Counted from the first letter of the stretch, positions 22,401-35,835 are shown. The stretch is DNA of 64,000 nt from Typha latifolia (GCA_019914945.1 CM034102.1:9289501-9353500), one strand, 5' to 3'. The notes: generated from the letters alone by a model not told the origin. Program-made: numbers and translations.

Positions 22401-23679
22401 ATAATCAAATATTTTAAATGGAATATGGCTTTTAAGTCTAGACAGGATAACTAATACTAAAAGTGCAGACAGGACAAGAAAGAAAGAGGAAATGTGCATT
22501 TTTACCAGGGCAGTGACAAGGCCCATAGCTTTCGCTGCCGCGATGTTCCTCTCACTATCATCTAGAAACAGCTGTTAGAAGAAACCAATCCATTAGCCTA
22601 CGTACAACAAATTAATTAATTAACGAAAAGACTTTTATTTAATTCCTCGAGTATTTGGTGGCATACGTACAATTTGATGCGGATCAAAACCAGCAGATCG
22701 AACTGCGGTTTCCATGGCTGCAAGGGATGGCTTCAGAATCACCTCCGTAGAAGAGACAGCATCTTTCGTGCCCTTCTCATAAAGATTGGGGTTCAAAGTC
22801 TCAAAGCAGACGATCCCATGGAAGCACTCCTCCTTAATTCCCAATCTCTCCAGTACTTTCTTCATGTGCATCCGATCCGAGTTGGTAAATAGCTGAAACA
22901 AGCACCGATAGAACATTACAAAAGAGCAATACTCGTCGCCCCTGGAAGATTTTGGATTAATTTACTTGAAGTGCTTACAATTTTGGGCTGCGGAATTGTC
23001 TTTAGCAGTTTGTTTAGCTGCGGGTCTGGTGCGATCCGTTCGTACGGCAACCTACCGTGCACATAGCTATATGCGGAGAAAGAGCAAAAGGTTAGATATG
23101 CTTTCATTAACTTTCGAATTCTGATTTCTTGTGTGTTAATTTGCAGAACCTGTGATACTCGTCCGGGTGTACATCATAACCGAGTGCCTGGTAAATTAAC
23201 ATCACGAATTTAAATCGTGAAACAAATCTTTCTACAGATTAAAATAGCAATATTGATATGATCAAAACTGTAGAAGTTGTTCAATCAGAGAAAAAAATAG
23301 AAACAGAAAGAGAGAATAGTACAATGAGACCAGAGAGAGAGCTGCCGTAGGTATGAAAGAGTTCGACACGGAGCGAATAAGCTCGGTCAGCAGGCACTCC
23401 GCATTTCATTGCAAGAAACTCTGCATATCTCTACATCAGAATACGAGCAACCAAACAGCGTAAAGTATTTAAGTGCCTATTATTAATACCTTCAATGTTC
23501 CTCTTGCAAGCCAGTGAGATACCAGCGGTGGAGGGATACAGTGTGTCGTCGAGATCTGTACTCAATTTACAAAGCGATCTTTAGCATACTTTGTGATTAA
23601 GAATCAATTGGATTGTGATATTGAAAGGTGTGATGAGTTCACCTATAAGAACGCAGTGGAATGGGCTGTGGAAATCCAT
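19475..23679 (-). CDS. HAD-superfamily phosphatase, SDT1/pyrimidine 5'-nucleotidase-like, 8 exons
   Basis: Exons (minus, 5' to 3'): 23679-23643, 23555-23490, 23420-23323, 23187-23150, 23066-22979, 22892-22671, 22571-22506, 19633-19475. All introns are GT-AG, phases agree, and the product is 257 residues ending at a TAG. HAD motifs are complete: motif I VLIDLDDTLY (nucleophile D13, acid D15), motif II LFTNSD (T112), motif III ILKPS (K163), motif IV FLDDSERN (D187, D188, Mg2+ binding). GYDVHPDEYH and VHGRLPYERI are typical of the plant At2g32150-type branch. No signal peptide is visible, so it is probably soluble. The yeast relative Sdt1 dephosphorylates pyrimidine and NMN nucleotides; the plant substrate is unassigned here. 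Introns 1-6 are 69-135 bp, but intron 7 is 2872 bp and holds transposon sequence. It is the only intact gene in the window. Confidence 0.93.
19828..20230. mobile_element. CACTA-like terminus in intron 7
   Basis: Begins CACTATAAAAATTTG, close to the CACTA(C)AA start of En/Spm elements. Small palindromic units follow: ACATTTATAAATGTC, CGGCATTTCATAAATGCTG, GACATTAACAAATGTCGG and CCGGCATTTAGAAAATATC. Subterminal GRCATTT...AAATGYC repeats are usual in plant CACTA elements. No partner terminus or transposase is seen, so it is a truncated end. Confidence 0.5.
20527..21887. repeat. 1.36-kb foldback (long inverted repeat) in intron 7
   Basis: The left arm (20527-21103) and right arm (21250-21887) are inverted copies along their whole length with scattered mismatches and small indels. 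Matching landmarks include GGGTTAAGAG / reverse of TCTTAACCG at the tips, ATTACCTATTCAATAG / CTATTGAATCGGTAAT, TAAGGGCATTAATATCTTTT / AAAAGATATCAATACCCTTA, and TCTCCTATAATTAAAGC / GCTTTAATTATAGGAGA. The loop is about 146 bp. There is no coding capacity and no certain target duplication. It looks like a MITE or foldback transposon that landed in the intron. Confidence 0.85.
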
Positions 23680-23748
23680 CACAATAAACTTGGATAGGTG
23701 AGAAGGCGAAGAGGAAGGGTGGGCGCAATGCAGGGTATGCCTTGCGAA

Positions 23749-23756
23749 CATAAATA
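23749..23756 (-). promoter_or_regulatory. Candidate TATA box of the HAD gene
   Basis: TATTTATG on the minus strand, 70-77 bp before the ATG at 23679. This would give a 5' UTR of about 40 nt. It is the only TATA-like string close upstream; the support is positional. Confidence 0.4.
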
Positions 23757-24743
23757 GCTAGCCGACGGCGCCTTTCACAAATGACATGATGATGGGTATT
23801 TAGATATTCCTCATATTTCCGTGTACCTTAATGGGGTTCCACGTCATATAGCTTAATCCTTATTTATTTGGACACACTTCGTCACGATGACCTGTAAGAT
23901 AAGCGCAGAGGGCCACAGAAGCAATTGGGAGGCATCAGCTCCGTCGTTGCTAGTGCCGTGTAGCTTTTGCACATGTTTAACGCATCGTTTTGAATTGCTG
24001 GGGGCTGGTCGGTGCTTCCAATAAAATGAGAAATTTGGCGTCCAACATCTTTTTATTTGGGTCTAACACGCCTCTATTATTGGATGAAGGCATTCATTAA
24101 GTAGCTCTCCTAATCATCCAGTAAGAAAAGTGTTAAATAAAGGGTCTTTTAAGATGCAATAAATGAAAAAACTTTCAGGCGACTGGCCAAAAGAAAAACA
24201 AAAAACCAAAAAATATTTAATTCCTTTACTTCCAAATCACCCACCATATGATACTCAAACATAAGTAGTTTTCTTGATTCTCACACTGATATGATCTTTT
24301 CACCGTGAATCTCAGATCTCAGTTAGCCCTAAGGTTTCTATAGTTTAGTATTTCATTTTAATGGTACCAAACACTATGTTTAATGCATTATTTTGATCAA
24401 ACAAGTGTTTTATAATAGAATTAGCAATTGAGAAACATTATTTTAATTCAAGAGCTGAAATTATTCTGATTATGTGTTGATATTTCAGACATAACTTTAG
24501 TTGGTATATAATATTAAAGTGACTTTTTACCTAGAAAAATTCATTTATTGTAATACCTCAAAGATAAATAATATTGTTTGCAGTACCAAGGTATAAGAGG
24601 CTCATATACACGTTCCAACTACCAACCAACACTTGTAGATTAGTTTGGTATATTTCTCTATGGCTAAGGAGGTGATAGGATTGACTTCAGCCTCGAATAA
24701 TAATTGTGGAGAAAAGTATTCAGTAGTTTGGTGGCTTGACTCA
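23757..24743. other. Gene-free upstream region of the HAD gene
   Basis: No open frame of note, no LTR ends and no clear inverted repeats. It probably holds the promoter of the HAD gene and non-repetitive intergenic DNA up to the left TSD of LTR B. Confidence 0.5.
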
Positions 24744-24959
24744 ATGACTTTAACAATTTATCCTTACAAAAAAAGAAAAAAAAAAGAAAAATCTATTATG
24801 GGCACGACGTGGCCGGCCATAGTGTCGCTGGCCATGTGCCCATGCAAATAGATGCGGCACGGGGGATGCCACGCACCCCCTAGCGTGACGCAACCAATCG
24901 GTTGTGGCCAGCTGGCCGCGACGACCCCTAGCACCGCCGCAACCGCCACTAACCCCCAC

Positions 24960-25068
<109 letters not shown>

Positions 25069-26899
25069 TGCACTCTTAGGCTCGGGCTCGCCGGAGCTGA
25101 GCCACCGGCGAGAAGCCGGCCACTGGTTGTCCACCAGTGGCTAGTGCCCTCCCCGCTGGCGCCAAGTCCTCCTCCTCCCTTCCTTTCTTTTCTTCTTCTC
25201 TTCTCTTCTTTTCCTTTCTTCTTTCTTCTTTCTTCTTCTTCCTTTCTTCTTCTCGATTCTCGGTTCCTCTCCTCCCGTAGCAAAGGGGATTATTTTTTTA
25301 TATATAATTATTTTCTAATGTTAGGTAAATTAGTCTATTTAGATAATTAATTATTTTAATAATTTACACTCACCAATATAATTTTACTAAGTATTTTTAG
25401 TATAATAATTTATAATTTTAATTATAAATATTGCCTATAAATTTATTTATAGTTTAGTTATTATTTATTAGATTAAAATATGTAGTCTCATTCATAATAA
25501 TCTTACATTTATATTTATATTTTATATAACTATTTTTAATATATTATTATTGTCTAATAGTTTGTATAAAATGGAATACTAGACTTGCATATTATTTTTG
25601 TATAATAGGATAATAACTATTTTGCGTATAATTTATGATTAATTAAATAAGTATTAATAATATTTTTATTAAATCATATATATATATATATATATAGTCG
25701 TCTTTGTTTATTTTACAAAAAGGAGATAAATTTCTATTTACTTATTACTTATTCTATAATTAGCAAACTAGGATTTTTAGCAAATAAATATAAATTATGG
25801 TAATCACATATTAATATTATCACAATTAAACTTTTCCTATGAATCTAATCAATTTTAAATCTAATAAAATATTATATTTTACTCGAACGACTTATAATCG
25901 GATAAACAACTAACTTTATTTTAAACATTTTCAGACTCCGAACCCCCCTTATTTGAAACCCTGTGGATCTTACTAGTGATGTGTGACGGTTGACTGATGG
26001 ATATGAGGGATACGTGTGTTGGTGTTTTGATCAGAAGTGAGTAGTCTTATCCCCTAGACGCCTTTCTCAAATTAGGATTTATTATATAATAATGTATATG
26101 CATGTTTTGGCCTTCAACATGATTATATGACCTTATTTAGAGATGATCAGTTGAGCATATTTTATTATGCATTTGATTAGACTTATCTGTGATATGTATG
26201 TTGATGACTAGGGGTGGCAATCGGGTCGGGTTAAGCGGGTTCGGGTCGGGTCAACTTTACTTTGACATGAACATGACTTGATTAATAAACGAGTTGCATT
26301 TGGTAAACATGAACACGACTCGATTAATAAACGGGTAACACGATCCGACCCGTCTAACCCATTTAATAAACGGGTCGAGTTAACACGACATGCTAACATG
26401 ACTCGTCTAACCCGTATATTTAAACGAGTTGTGTCAACCCGACACGTTAATACGACCCGTCTAACCCATTTAATATAAATCTTATATAAAATTTAATATT
26501 TACTAATTTATCATAGATAAATGATTTATTATACAAACAAAGTAATCCATTTTCAACTCAAAATTCATACAACATTAAAATTACAATCATAATAGTTCAC
26601 CATAACAAAAATCCATACAATGAAGTTTAGAACAAACTTCATACAATAAGTTTTGGTTCCAAACTCTCAAATTCTCTGTTTACATACAATAAGTTGACCA
26701 TAACTGTTATACTTCAATAGGAGTACTAGTAACATGTATAGCAAGAGGTCTGACTTAAGAATGCTTTCCATGCTATGATGAGGGAGTTGCCGCTAACTAC
26801 TTCGGTGGTGGATTTTCTCTAGCAAGCAGCACATATGAATAGAAACAAATCATTATGGCACTGCAATCATGTTAAAAGAAAGTTTCTTGTGAGTAAAAT

Positions 26900-29700
26900 T
26901 ATAACAAACCTGTCCTAAATAAATAAATAATAAAATAAATAAATAAATAAATAAATAATAATAATAATTTGGGCACAACGTGGCCGGCCACACTATGGCC
27001 AGCCTTGTGCCCATGTAAGTTGCATGAGCAGCTTGCGTGGTGAGGCACCATGCGCCCACCGCCGCTGCCGCAGCCAATCGGCCACGACTAGCCGGCCACA
27101 CTATGGCCAGCCTTGTGCCCATGCAAGTTGCATGAGCAGCTTGCGTGGTGAGGCACCATGCGCCCACCGCATGCCCACACTTCTTCTTCTTCTTTTCCTC
27201 TACTTCTTTTTCCTTTCTTCATTTTACCTTCTCTCATAATAAAACACGTCTAAATTAATTATATTATTTAGTTAATCTAAATTAGATTTTTAGTTTAATT
27301 TTTCAAGAATAGATATATTTAGTAACATGGTCATTAGATAAGTGTAATTAGTGTAATTTCAGTTAATTATAATTATAAGTATTTGTACATAAATATATTT
27401 TTAACTTCATATATTTTTATTAGATTAATACATGTCTTTATAATTAGGTATATATATATATGTGTACAACTTATTATACATTATTATGCATGTAATATAA
27501 TAGTAGGCTTACTTAATATTTATATTACATGATTAAGTAAAGATTATTTTATATGCAACTCTTAATTTGTTTAGTAAGGGTAGTAGTGACAAAATAATTA
27601 AAGTATAATTATATAATATTATATAATATAGGTGCTTGTATTTTAAATTATATTATTGTACATGTAGCTCTTTTATGTTTTTTTTTATCAAAAGAGATTG
27701 ACTATTATATACTTAATATATAATTAGCAAACTATGGTTTTATAAATAAATCTACAATTAGAATAATAACATATTAATATTATTATAATTAGATATATGA
27801 TATAGATCAAATTATTTAATAAAAACAAAAGAAGACATTTTAAACCTAATAAATTATCATATGTTACACAAACGGATCCCAATTGGATAAATAACTAACT
27901 TTATATTACTTAAACATTTTTAGATCTGAACCCTTAATGTGAGACCCCGTGGACCCTGACGATGAGTTGATATTGGACTGACGGAAGTGAGAGATGCGTG
28001 GTTCGTGTCCTCCGATCAGAGTATGAGTACTCTTATCCCCTAGACGCCTTTCTCAAATTATGTTATATTATATATTATGTACATGCATGTTTTAGCCTCC
28101 AGCATGATTATATGACTTTATTTAGAGATAATTATAGTTGAGCATATTTTATCATGCATTTGATTAGGCTGATCTAGGATATGAGTACATTAGTGATATA
28201 TAGAGATGATGAAAGATGATTATAATGTTATGTTCAGTTGATCTGTAGCATGAGTATGCATGTGTTGACTACACGGTTGGAGACTACATTGCATCATTTT
28301 TGTCTTAATTACTGTTCCACCTAAATTCCTATTATACATTGACTTGTTATCGTACTGGATATATGTGTATGATCTGTCATTTAGAAGGAAAGCATGAAAT
28401 ATGATTGATAGGATAGTTGATAGAAAGCGTGAGGATACCCAAGTGGGCGCGAGGGTTAGGATGCGCTTGGTGGATGATTGATCGCTCGACATAATCGCAA
28501 TCCTATGGCCTTACGTCCGAGGTCGTTAGTCTGTGTGCGCAACAGACATTCGGAACATGCCATTCGCTAGGGCATATGTGGCGAGTTATCCTCATGAGAT
28601 TTCTATCAGCTAGAAAGGTGCCCGGTCTCGATGGATGTTTAGACTCTTAGCGGATGACAATGTATGGTTATATTTGAGATACTCCTTGTGGATGGTAGAG
28701 TATACTCTGAGCCTTCGGGCATGATGTTGAGATCGAATATCGGGTGCTGATTGTGCACAGTGGTCTAGTATGATAATGACATATAGAATGGATATTGATG
28801 ACTAAGATGTTGGGAAATATATATGATTTCATTATCATCTAATTACATGATTATCGAGTAGTCAATATACATCATATATGGTTGCATTTGATATCGTAGC
28901 ATCGTCATGGTCGGCATGCATCATGTGTCATATTTGAGAGAGAGTTATGATAATAGTATGGCATGGAGATTTGTTTATTCATTGTCGATGATTATATAAT
29001 TTATCAGTTATGGCATGTTATCTACTTTTCATTTATGTATTATTGAAGATATATTCATATATTCATTCATAAAATGATGCTCTTTCTGATTCATATTATC
29101 CAGTACATGATTTACTCTCTGTTTGGCATCACTGATTCGGGGTAAGGTCTATTCATGGCTCTCTTTTTATTTTTTTTCTAACCCCTTTAGATATGTGGTA
29201 CGTGATAGCGACTTGAGATATCTTGAGAAGATATTTTAGAGCGATGATGAGGTGCATTATAGATGCGAGATGGTATAGATGATAGTTTATGTAGAAATTG
29301 AGTTGTACGAGTATTTGATATTTGTACTCTTTTATATTAGACGATGATTTGTATAATATAGGTCAAATTATAGTGTACTATTGTATTAGTTATTTTAGTT
29401 GTATCTTGATAATTTGTTGTGGCCTGTGTGGGTCGTACCAGATTATGTAGTAGTCTAGTATATATTATTGTGGACTTGAATATTCTTATGTTAGCAGTTT
29501 TATTTGATTAATAATATGATTTATTTAGTGATGGATTATGTGATTATGGATAGATTAGCAAGTTTTGTTTGATGATGTCATGATTATATGTGCACAGGAG
29601 TATCTATGCGTGACGGGCCCCGCCCGTCCTATCACGTGCACCGCGTGTGCCGTATGGGCGTGTGGGCGTGCACGTGCCTATGCTGGGCGGGGGTGTTACA
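26900..29700 (+). repeat. 5' LTR of D (2801 bp)
   Basis: Starts TATAACAAACC and ends GGGGTGTTACA just before the primer site. It contains a TAAA microsatellite (26917-26967) and a 108-bp tandem duplication of the GC-rich palindrome segment (26983-27090 and 27091-27173). Compared with the 3' LTR it lacks the CT-rich block (32630-33050) but keeps about 600 bp of AT-rich sequence (27357-27955). Confidence 0.9.
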
Positions 29701-29707
29701 ATTCAGT

Positions 29708-29719
29708 TGGTATCAGAGC
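29708..29719 (+). other. Primer-binding site of D
   Basis: TGGTATCAGAGC, an exact initiator-Met tRNA complement, 7 bp after the 5' LTR. It confirms the plus orientation. Confidence 0.92.
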
Positions 29720-32408
29720 TTAGGTTTAAGGATAATCTGGCAAACCATCCAATATAGTAGTTGTCGGTTTATTTTAGGGTTACGCTAGTAATCGATCTTT
29801 ACAAGTGGAATATTAATTGGTTGAGATAGAGATCTAGGTTGTGATGTCGAGATTATTAAGTTTTGATACTTGACAATATTAATAGAAATAATTTGTGATT
29901 TGGTATATTGAGAATTTATTTGAGCGACTAATGAATAGGAAGAGATATGTGATGATTTTATATAATGAAAATAATATTAGGTGATGTAATATAGATGATT
30001 GTAGATTGTAGATGGAAAAGAATTTTTGGGATGACTAGTATGATAAATTATGTTTGCAAGATACTTGTGTAGTAGGTATAAAATTTTGATTGTACCAACA
30101 AGATGGATGATTATGAATGATTTAATAGGGATATATTTGTCCAATAATAATACTAGTGGATTAACATCTTGTTTAAATCTCTAAGTTCATGACATATATG
30201 ACAGTGAAAGTATATTTTGATTATTAGTTTAGTTTTGGACATTGATTTAGAGGATAAGTATTATAGCATGATGTTCGTGTGTTTTGGTTGATGAGTTTTA
30301 ATTACAAATATACAGACTTATTTTTTTATGATTATTAGGTGATGTTAATGATGTTATGGAAAGATTTTTGATGATGCAATAAGATTAAATTGTTCAGTAT
30401 ATGTGGTGGACTTTGTATAGAGGATGTGATAGAATATTAAGTTGAGACTCTTCATAAAATATAAGGTTTAAGTGATTTAATTAGAATGAGATATGTTGGT
30501 TTTTAATCATAGACGTTAAATTGAGATATTATGTGCTTTGACTGGTTAGTTATTTTGATGATACTAATTGGAGAGATAGTTTGATAGAGTTATTCATAGA
30601 GCCTATAGATATGATTATTTATTATGACTGATAGATAATTTAGAAGTTGAACTAATTGCTTCATAGGACGGTAATGAAGGGAATACAGAGGGCTATGATA
30701 TTTTATATACAGTGTATCAATGGATGTTTATTATATTGCTAGATGATAAATAGATAATGATGTATAGGAAAGTGATTATATTAGCATTTGTTTATCTATT
30801 GGCTTACATGTTCGATTATTACTAGAGGTTATTGAGTTGGCCTTTTAGAATGATGAGATTGATCTTAATAATTGTAAAGATTTACAGGTTTGCATTTGAG
30901 TTTTAAAATAAAGATACTTGATTGGGAGATAATGATTCCATGATTGGTTCCATTATAGTTTGTGAAAATTTGATATTTTAATGAATTGCAAAGTTAAGGT
31001 TGTGAGTTGATCTAAAGTAAAATGGAAGATATACTTAGTAAGGTTGTAATTTATATTTTTGGATGTCATCTAATCTATATGAATCAATTAGTGTCAGTTA
31101 TTTTATTAGCAGATCATAATAGCATTACCAATTCGGGAGATTAATCTTACTAGCTTTAGTTCAAATACAATGATTTTGTAGATTTGTCTAATATATGTTT
31201 ATGTATTCTTAAAGATCAAGTATGATGGATTAGTAAATATTTGTGTGGCAATGGATTAATATTATAAATTGAATACTATATCTGTCGAGATATTGAAGAG
31301 ATTATTGGATTACTTAGTAGAACTCAGTAGATAGTCTTTGAACCTGAATATCGATATCATTAAGTGATATTTTGGTGGATATACTAGTAATGATAGTAAT
31401 TAAATAGATAATGATCAAACTGGAATTATGTGAATCGATGAATGAATAGATCGGATACAAAAATGATTGATAGAAAGATCATTATAAAGTTTATCATGTA
31501 TGTTTCTTCAGATAGTTTGAATTTAATCTTTCAGATATTGCAGATTAAGACGGAAGATAATGTGGAGAATTAGAAGGGGGAGGTATAAATTCATTTGAGG
31601 TTGCATTAGGATTAACATTGATAGGTTGGATTTGATGAACTGTATATTATTTTGAAGAATGTATTATGAATGCAAGTTGATATTGTAGTCTTATATGAAT
31701 AGGTGTGACCTCTTATTTTGATTTATTTTGTAACTTCTATGATGGTTTAAGCAAATGAGCAGTACACTTTAAATAAGAGAGTTTGTGCTATTGCTTAAAT
31801 TTTATGAGGATATCGGATGATGCTGAGTATGTTTAGATTAGTGACAGTATTTGTCTAGAAAAGAAGCATGAATTAAGTATTTCGGATGTTCTTAAAATAA
31901 TTTGTATTTATCGTTCTATCTGGTATTGGTGATAGTATTGAGGGATAATTCACTGAGCATGTTTGGGATCGAATTATACATTCAGTAGATTGGAGATAAT
32001 TTAGTTAAATAAGTTACATTGTATTGTCATAGGTGGTTATAGCATTACGTTGTTATATGGTTGCAGTTAGCAGAATAAATGATAGTTTTGGATAGGTTCA
32101 CGTATTTTGGAGTAGAACATAACACTTTTTATATTGTAGAACGAATGTACTCTGTCTTGCAGACCAGTGGTATTATTGATGTCTATAGACATAGTATATT
32201 TACTAAATCTAGAAATTTTATTTTTGTAAGGGAGTTACTTGTGGTTATCTAATATTACGAGTTAATGAGTAAACGAAGTATAAGTTATGGATCTATAAAA
32301 AAGTGAGATTGCACGATTATCGATTTGATTAGAGGGTAGTGGAACTAGATATGTGGATGTTTTTACAATACAAGTGTGATTTAAATTTCGGGGTCGAAAT
32401 TTTCGTAC
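29720..32408 (+). pseudogene. Internal region of D, extremely decayed
   Basis: No frame above about 60 residues. Around 31240-31350 a reading shows YYKLNTISVEI then, after changes, a Y-H-stop-V string. These resemble the DYRxLNxxT and GYHQIR motifs of gypsy RT, so a mutated pol is likely, but the match is weak. The end, AAATTTCGGGGTCGAAATTT before the PPT, is the usual pol terminus. TA and TG enrichment is consistent with long-term cytosine deamination. Confidence 0.5.
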
Positions 32409-32409
32409 G

Positions 32410-32422
32410 AGGGAAAGGAAAA
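32410..32422 (+). other. Polypurine tract of D
   Basis: GAGGGAAAGGAAAA directly before the 3' LTR start TGTAACAAAC. Confidence 0.9.
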
Positions 32423-35019
32423 TGTAACAAACTTCCCTAAAAATAATAAAAAAATAATAAGAAAATAATAATAAAATAATAATAAATAATAGTAATAATT
32501 TGGGCACACTATGGCCGGCCTCGTGCCCATGCAAGCTGCATGAGCAGCTTACCTAGAGAGGCGCCACGTGCTCACCGCCGCTGCCGCAGCCAATCGGTTG
32601 CAGCCGCGGCGGGCCTCGGTGTCGTCGCTCCTCCCTCTTTCACCGCCTCTCCCTCTCCTTCTCTTTCGGTCTCTCTCTCTCACACTTATTTTCTTTCTCT
32701 CTCTCTCTCTTGCTGACATCGGCCTACTACTGCCGTCGCCGCCGCAACCCCCCTCCACTGCCTCTCTCTCTCTAACTCGCGCGTTGTCTCTCACTCTCCT
32801 TCTTACCTCCTCTCTTTCTCTCTAACACCTCTCTCTTTCTCTCCTTCTCGCTGACGGCTTCTCGCCGTCGTCACCGTCGCACCCCTCACCGCCTTCTGTC
32901 TCTTTAGTGCTCTCGCTCTAACTCTCTCATTCTCTCTCTCTCTCTCTCTCTTTCCCTTCTCTTACCGATGCTAGCCTGCCGCTATCGCCGTCGCCATCGC
33001 TGCCGCCACTATGGCAGCCTAGGTGAGCCTCCCTCCCTTCCCTTCTCTTCTTCTTCTTCTTCTTCTTCTTTTTCTTCTTCTTCTTCTTCTTTTCCTCTAC
33101 TTCTTTTTCCTTTCTTCGCTTTACCTTCTCTGGCAATAAAGCATGTCTAAATTAATTATGTTATTTAGTTAATCTAAATTAGATTTTTAGTTTAATTTTT
33201 CAAGAATATATATATTTAGTAACATGGTCATTAGATAAGTGTTGATATTGGATTGACGGACGATGAGTTGATGTTGGACTGACGGAAGTGAGAGATGCAT
33301 GGTTCGTGTCTTCCGATCAGACTATGAATAGTCTTATCCCCTAGACGCCTTTCTCAAATTAGGTTATATTATATATTATGTACATGCATGTTTTAGCCTC
33401 CAGCATTATTATATGACTTTATTTAGAGATGATTATAGTCGAGTATATTTTATCATGCATTTGATTAGGCTGATCTAGGATATAAGTACATTAGTGATAT
33501 ATAAAAATAATAAAAGATGATTATAATGTTATGTCCAGTTGATCTGTAGCATGAGTATGCATGTGTTGATTATATGGTTGGAGACTACATTGTGTTATTT
33601 CTCTCTTGATTCATGTTCCACCTAAATTCTTATTATGCATTTACTTGTTATCGTATTGGATATATGTGTATGATCTGTCATTTAGAAGGAAAGCATGAAA
33701 TGTGATTGATAGGATAGTTGATAGAAAGCGTGAGGATACTCGAGTGGGTGTGAGGGTTAGGACGCGCTTCGTGGATGATTGATCGCTCGACATAGTCGCG
33801 ATCCTGTGGCATTACGTCCGAGGTCGTTAGTCTGTATGCACAGCAGACATTCGAACACATGCCATTCTCTACGGCATATGTGGCGGGTTATCCTGGTGAG
33901 ATTTCTATCAGCTAGAAGGGTACCCGGTCTGGATGGATGTTGATACCCTTAGCAGATGGCAGGGTATGGTTATATTTGACATACTCCTTGCGGATGGCAG
34001 AGTATGCTATGAGCTTTCAGGCATGATATTGAGACCGGGTATCGGGTGTTGAATGTGCATAGTGGTCTAGTATGATGATGACATATAGAATGGACATTGA
34101 TGACTGAGATGTTGAGAAATGCATATGATTTCATTATCATTTGATTACATAATTATCGAGTAGTCAATATACATCATATATGGTTGCATTTGATATCATA
34201 GCATGGCCATGGTCGGCATGCATCATGTGTCAGATTTGATAGAGAGTTATGATGATCATATGACATGGAGATTTGTTTGTTCATTGTCGAGGATTGTATA
34301 CTTTTATCAGTATGGCATATTATCTACTTTTCATTTATGTATTATTGAGGATACATTCATATACTCATTCATGACATGATATTCTTTCTGATTCATATTA
34401 TCCAGTACATGATTTACTCTCTATTTGACATCACTAATTCAGGGTAAGATATATTCAGTAAGTCTTTTGCTCATGGCTCTCTTTTGATTTTCTTTTCTAA
34501 CCCCTCAAGATATGTAGTACGTGATAGCGACTTCAGATATCTTGAAAAGATATTTTAGAGCAATGATGAGGTGAGCTATAGATGTGAGATGATATAGATG
34601 ATAGTTTATGTAGAAATTGAATTGTACGAGTATTTAATATTTGTACTCTTTTGTATTTGACGATGATTTGTATAATACAAGTCGAATCATAGTGTACTCT
34701 TGTACTAGTTATTTTAGTTGTATCTTGATAGTTTGTTGTGGCATGTGTGGGTCGTGGCAGATTACGTAGTGGTCTAGTGTATATTATTGTGGCCTTGAAT
34801 ATTCTTATGTTAGCAGGTTTATTTGGTTAATAGTATGATTTATTTGGTGATGGATTATGTGATCATGGATAGGTTAGCATGTTTTATGTGATGATGTCAT
34901 GATTATATGTGCACAGGAGTATTTGTGCGTGACGAGCCTCGCCCGTTCTGTCGCGGGGGCCGCGCATGCCGTGTGGGCGCGTGGGCGTGCACGTGCCTAT
35001 GCCGGGCGGGGGCGTTATA
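32423..35019 (+). repeat. 3' LTR of D (2597 bp)
   Basis: Starts TGTAACAAACT and ends GGGGCGTTATA at the TSD. It has a rich CT/TTC section (32640-33092, including a TTC tract at 33044-33092) absent from the 5' LTR. It lacks the AT-rich block found there; the jump is at ATTAGATAAGTG, near 33241. Confidence 0.92.
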
Positions 35020-35835
35020 AAAATTCTATAGAACAAATCAGTTTTAAAAAGAGCAGAGGAAGAAGTACCTGATGAAAGCATAAAAACCCCAAGGAAGGAT
35101 TTTCTATGTAATTTTACAACTTTTGCATCTTGAGATGTTGTGGCTTTTAAATAAGAAATATTGCAACTTTAAATCAATTTTTTTGTGCTCCACCAAGAAT
35201 AAGGTTTCTCAATCCCAATCAGATCGGTAAAGAGTGAAAATTCCCTCCAGGGTACCAAATCATCATACCTGCTCGCCCCAATATGAACGGTAAGCTGGAT
35301 GTTTCACCCCTCCAAACCTTTAGACTAAGTACCACTAGGGACAATACAGCAACCCCAGGTGCAACGCCTAAAACAAGACTAATAGGACTTCTCCAAAATA
35401 GAAATCCAAGAAGCCCCATAGAAAATTAAAATCCACCTGTGGAATGAAAATGAAAGATAAAAAGGTTATCAACCAGGTCACTATAGGAAGAACAGAAGAA
35501 ATACTTATAGAAAACCTTGCAGAGCATTTTACTTATCAGGTCCCAACCACTGGAGAGAGCACATCAATCTAAAATCAAGAAGAAAATATAGATTTGAAGC
35601 TCAGAAGTGTTATGATAGAAAGACAAAACTGCTATGATTGAAAATGTAACCGTGAAACTCAAGGGGGCGACGGCGTGAGGAATGAGGGGTAAGGGGCGAC
35701 GGCCGACAGCGTAGTGATCGGGCACTGGGCATGGGTAAAGGGGCGACGGCCGACGGCGCTTGCCTCTTTGGAGTTGGGGAGTGGGGGCACTTGTCATTAT
35801 CATATGTATTGGGTGTTAGGGTTAGAAAAACTTAG

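Larger units (their letters stand above)
26900..35019 (+). mobile_element. Full-length non-coding LTR retrotransposon D
   Basis: 5' LTR, primer site, 2.7-kb internal region, polypurine tract and 3' LTR are in order, with target duplications AAAAT at 26895-26899 and 35020-35024. There is no intact gag or pol. It belongs to the same long-LTR family as A, B, C, E and G. It lies inside the hAT-like element, so it inserted after that element. The LTRs differ by large indels as well as many substitutions, so it is old. Confidence 0.93.

Noticed and set aside
22674..22892. Plus-strand frames opposite the HAD exons
   Set aside because: They are shadows of exon 6 on the other strand.
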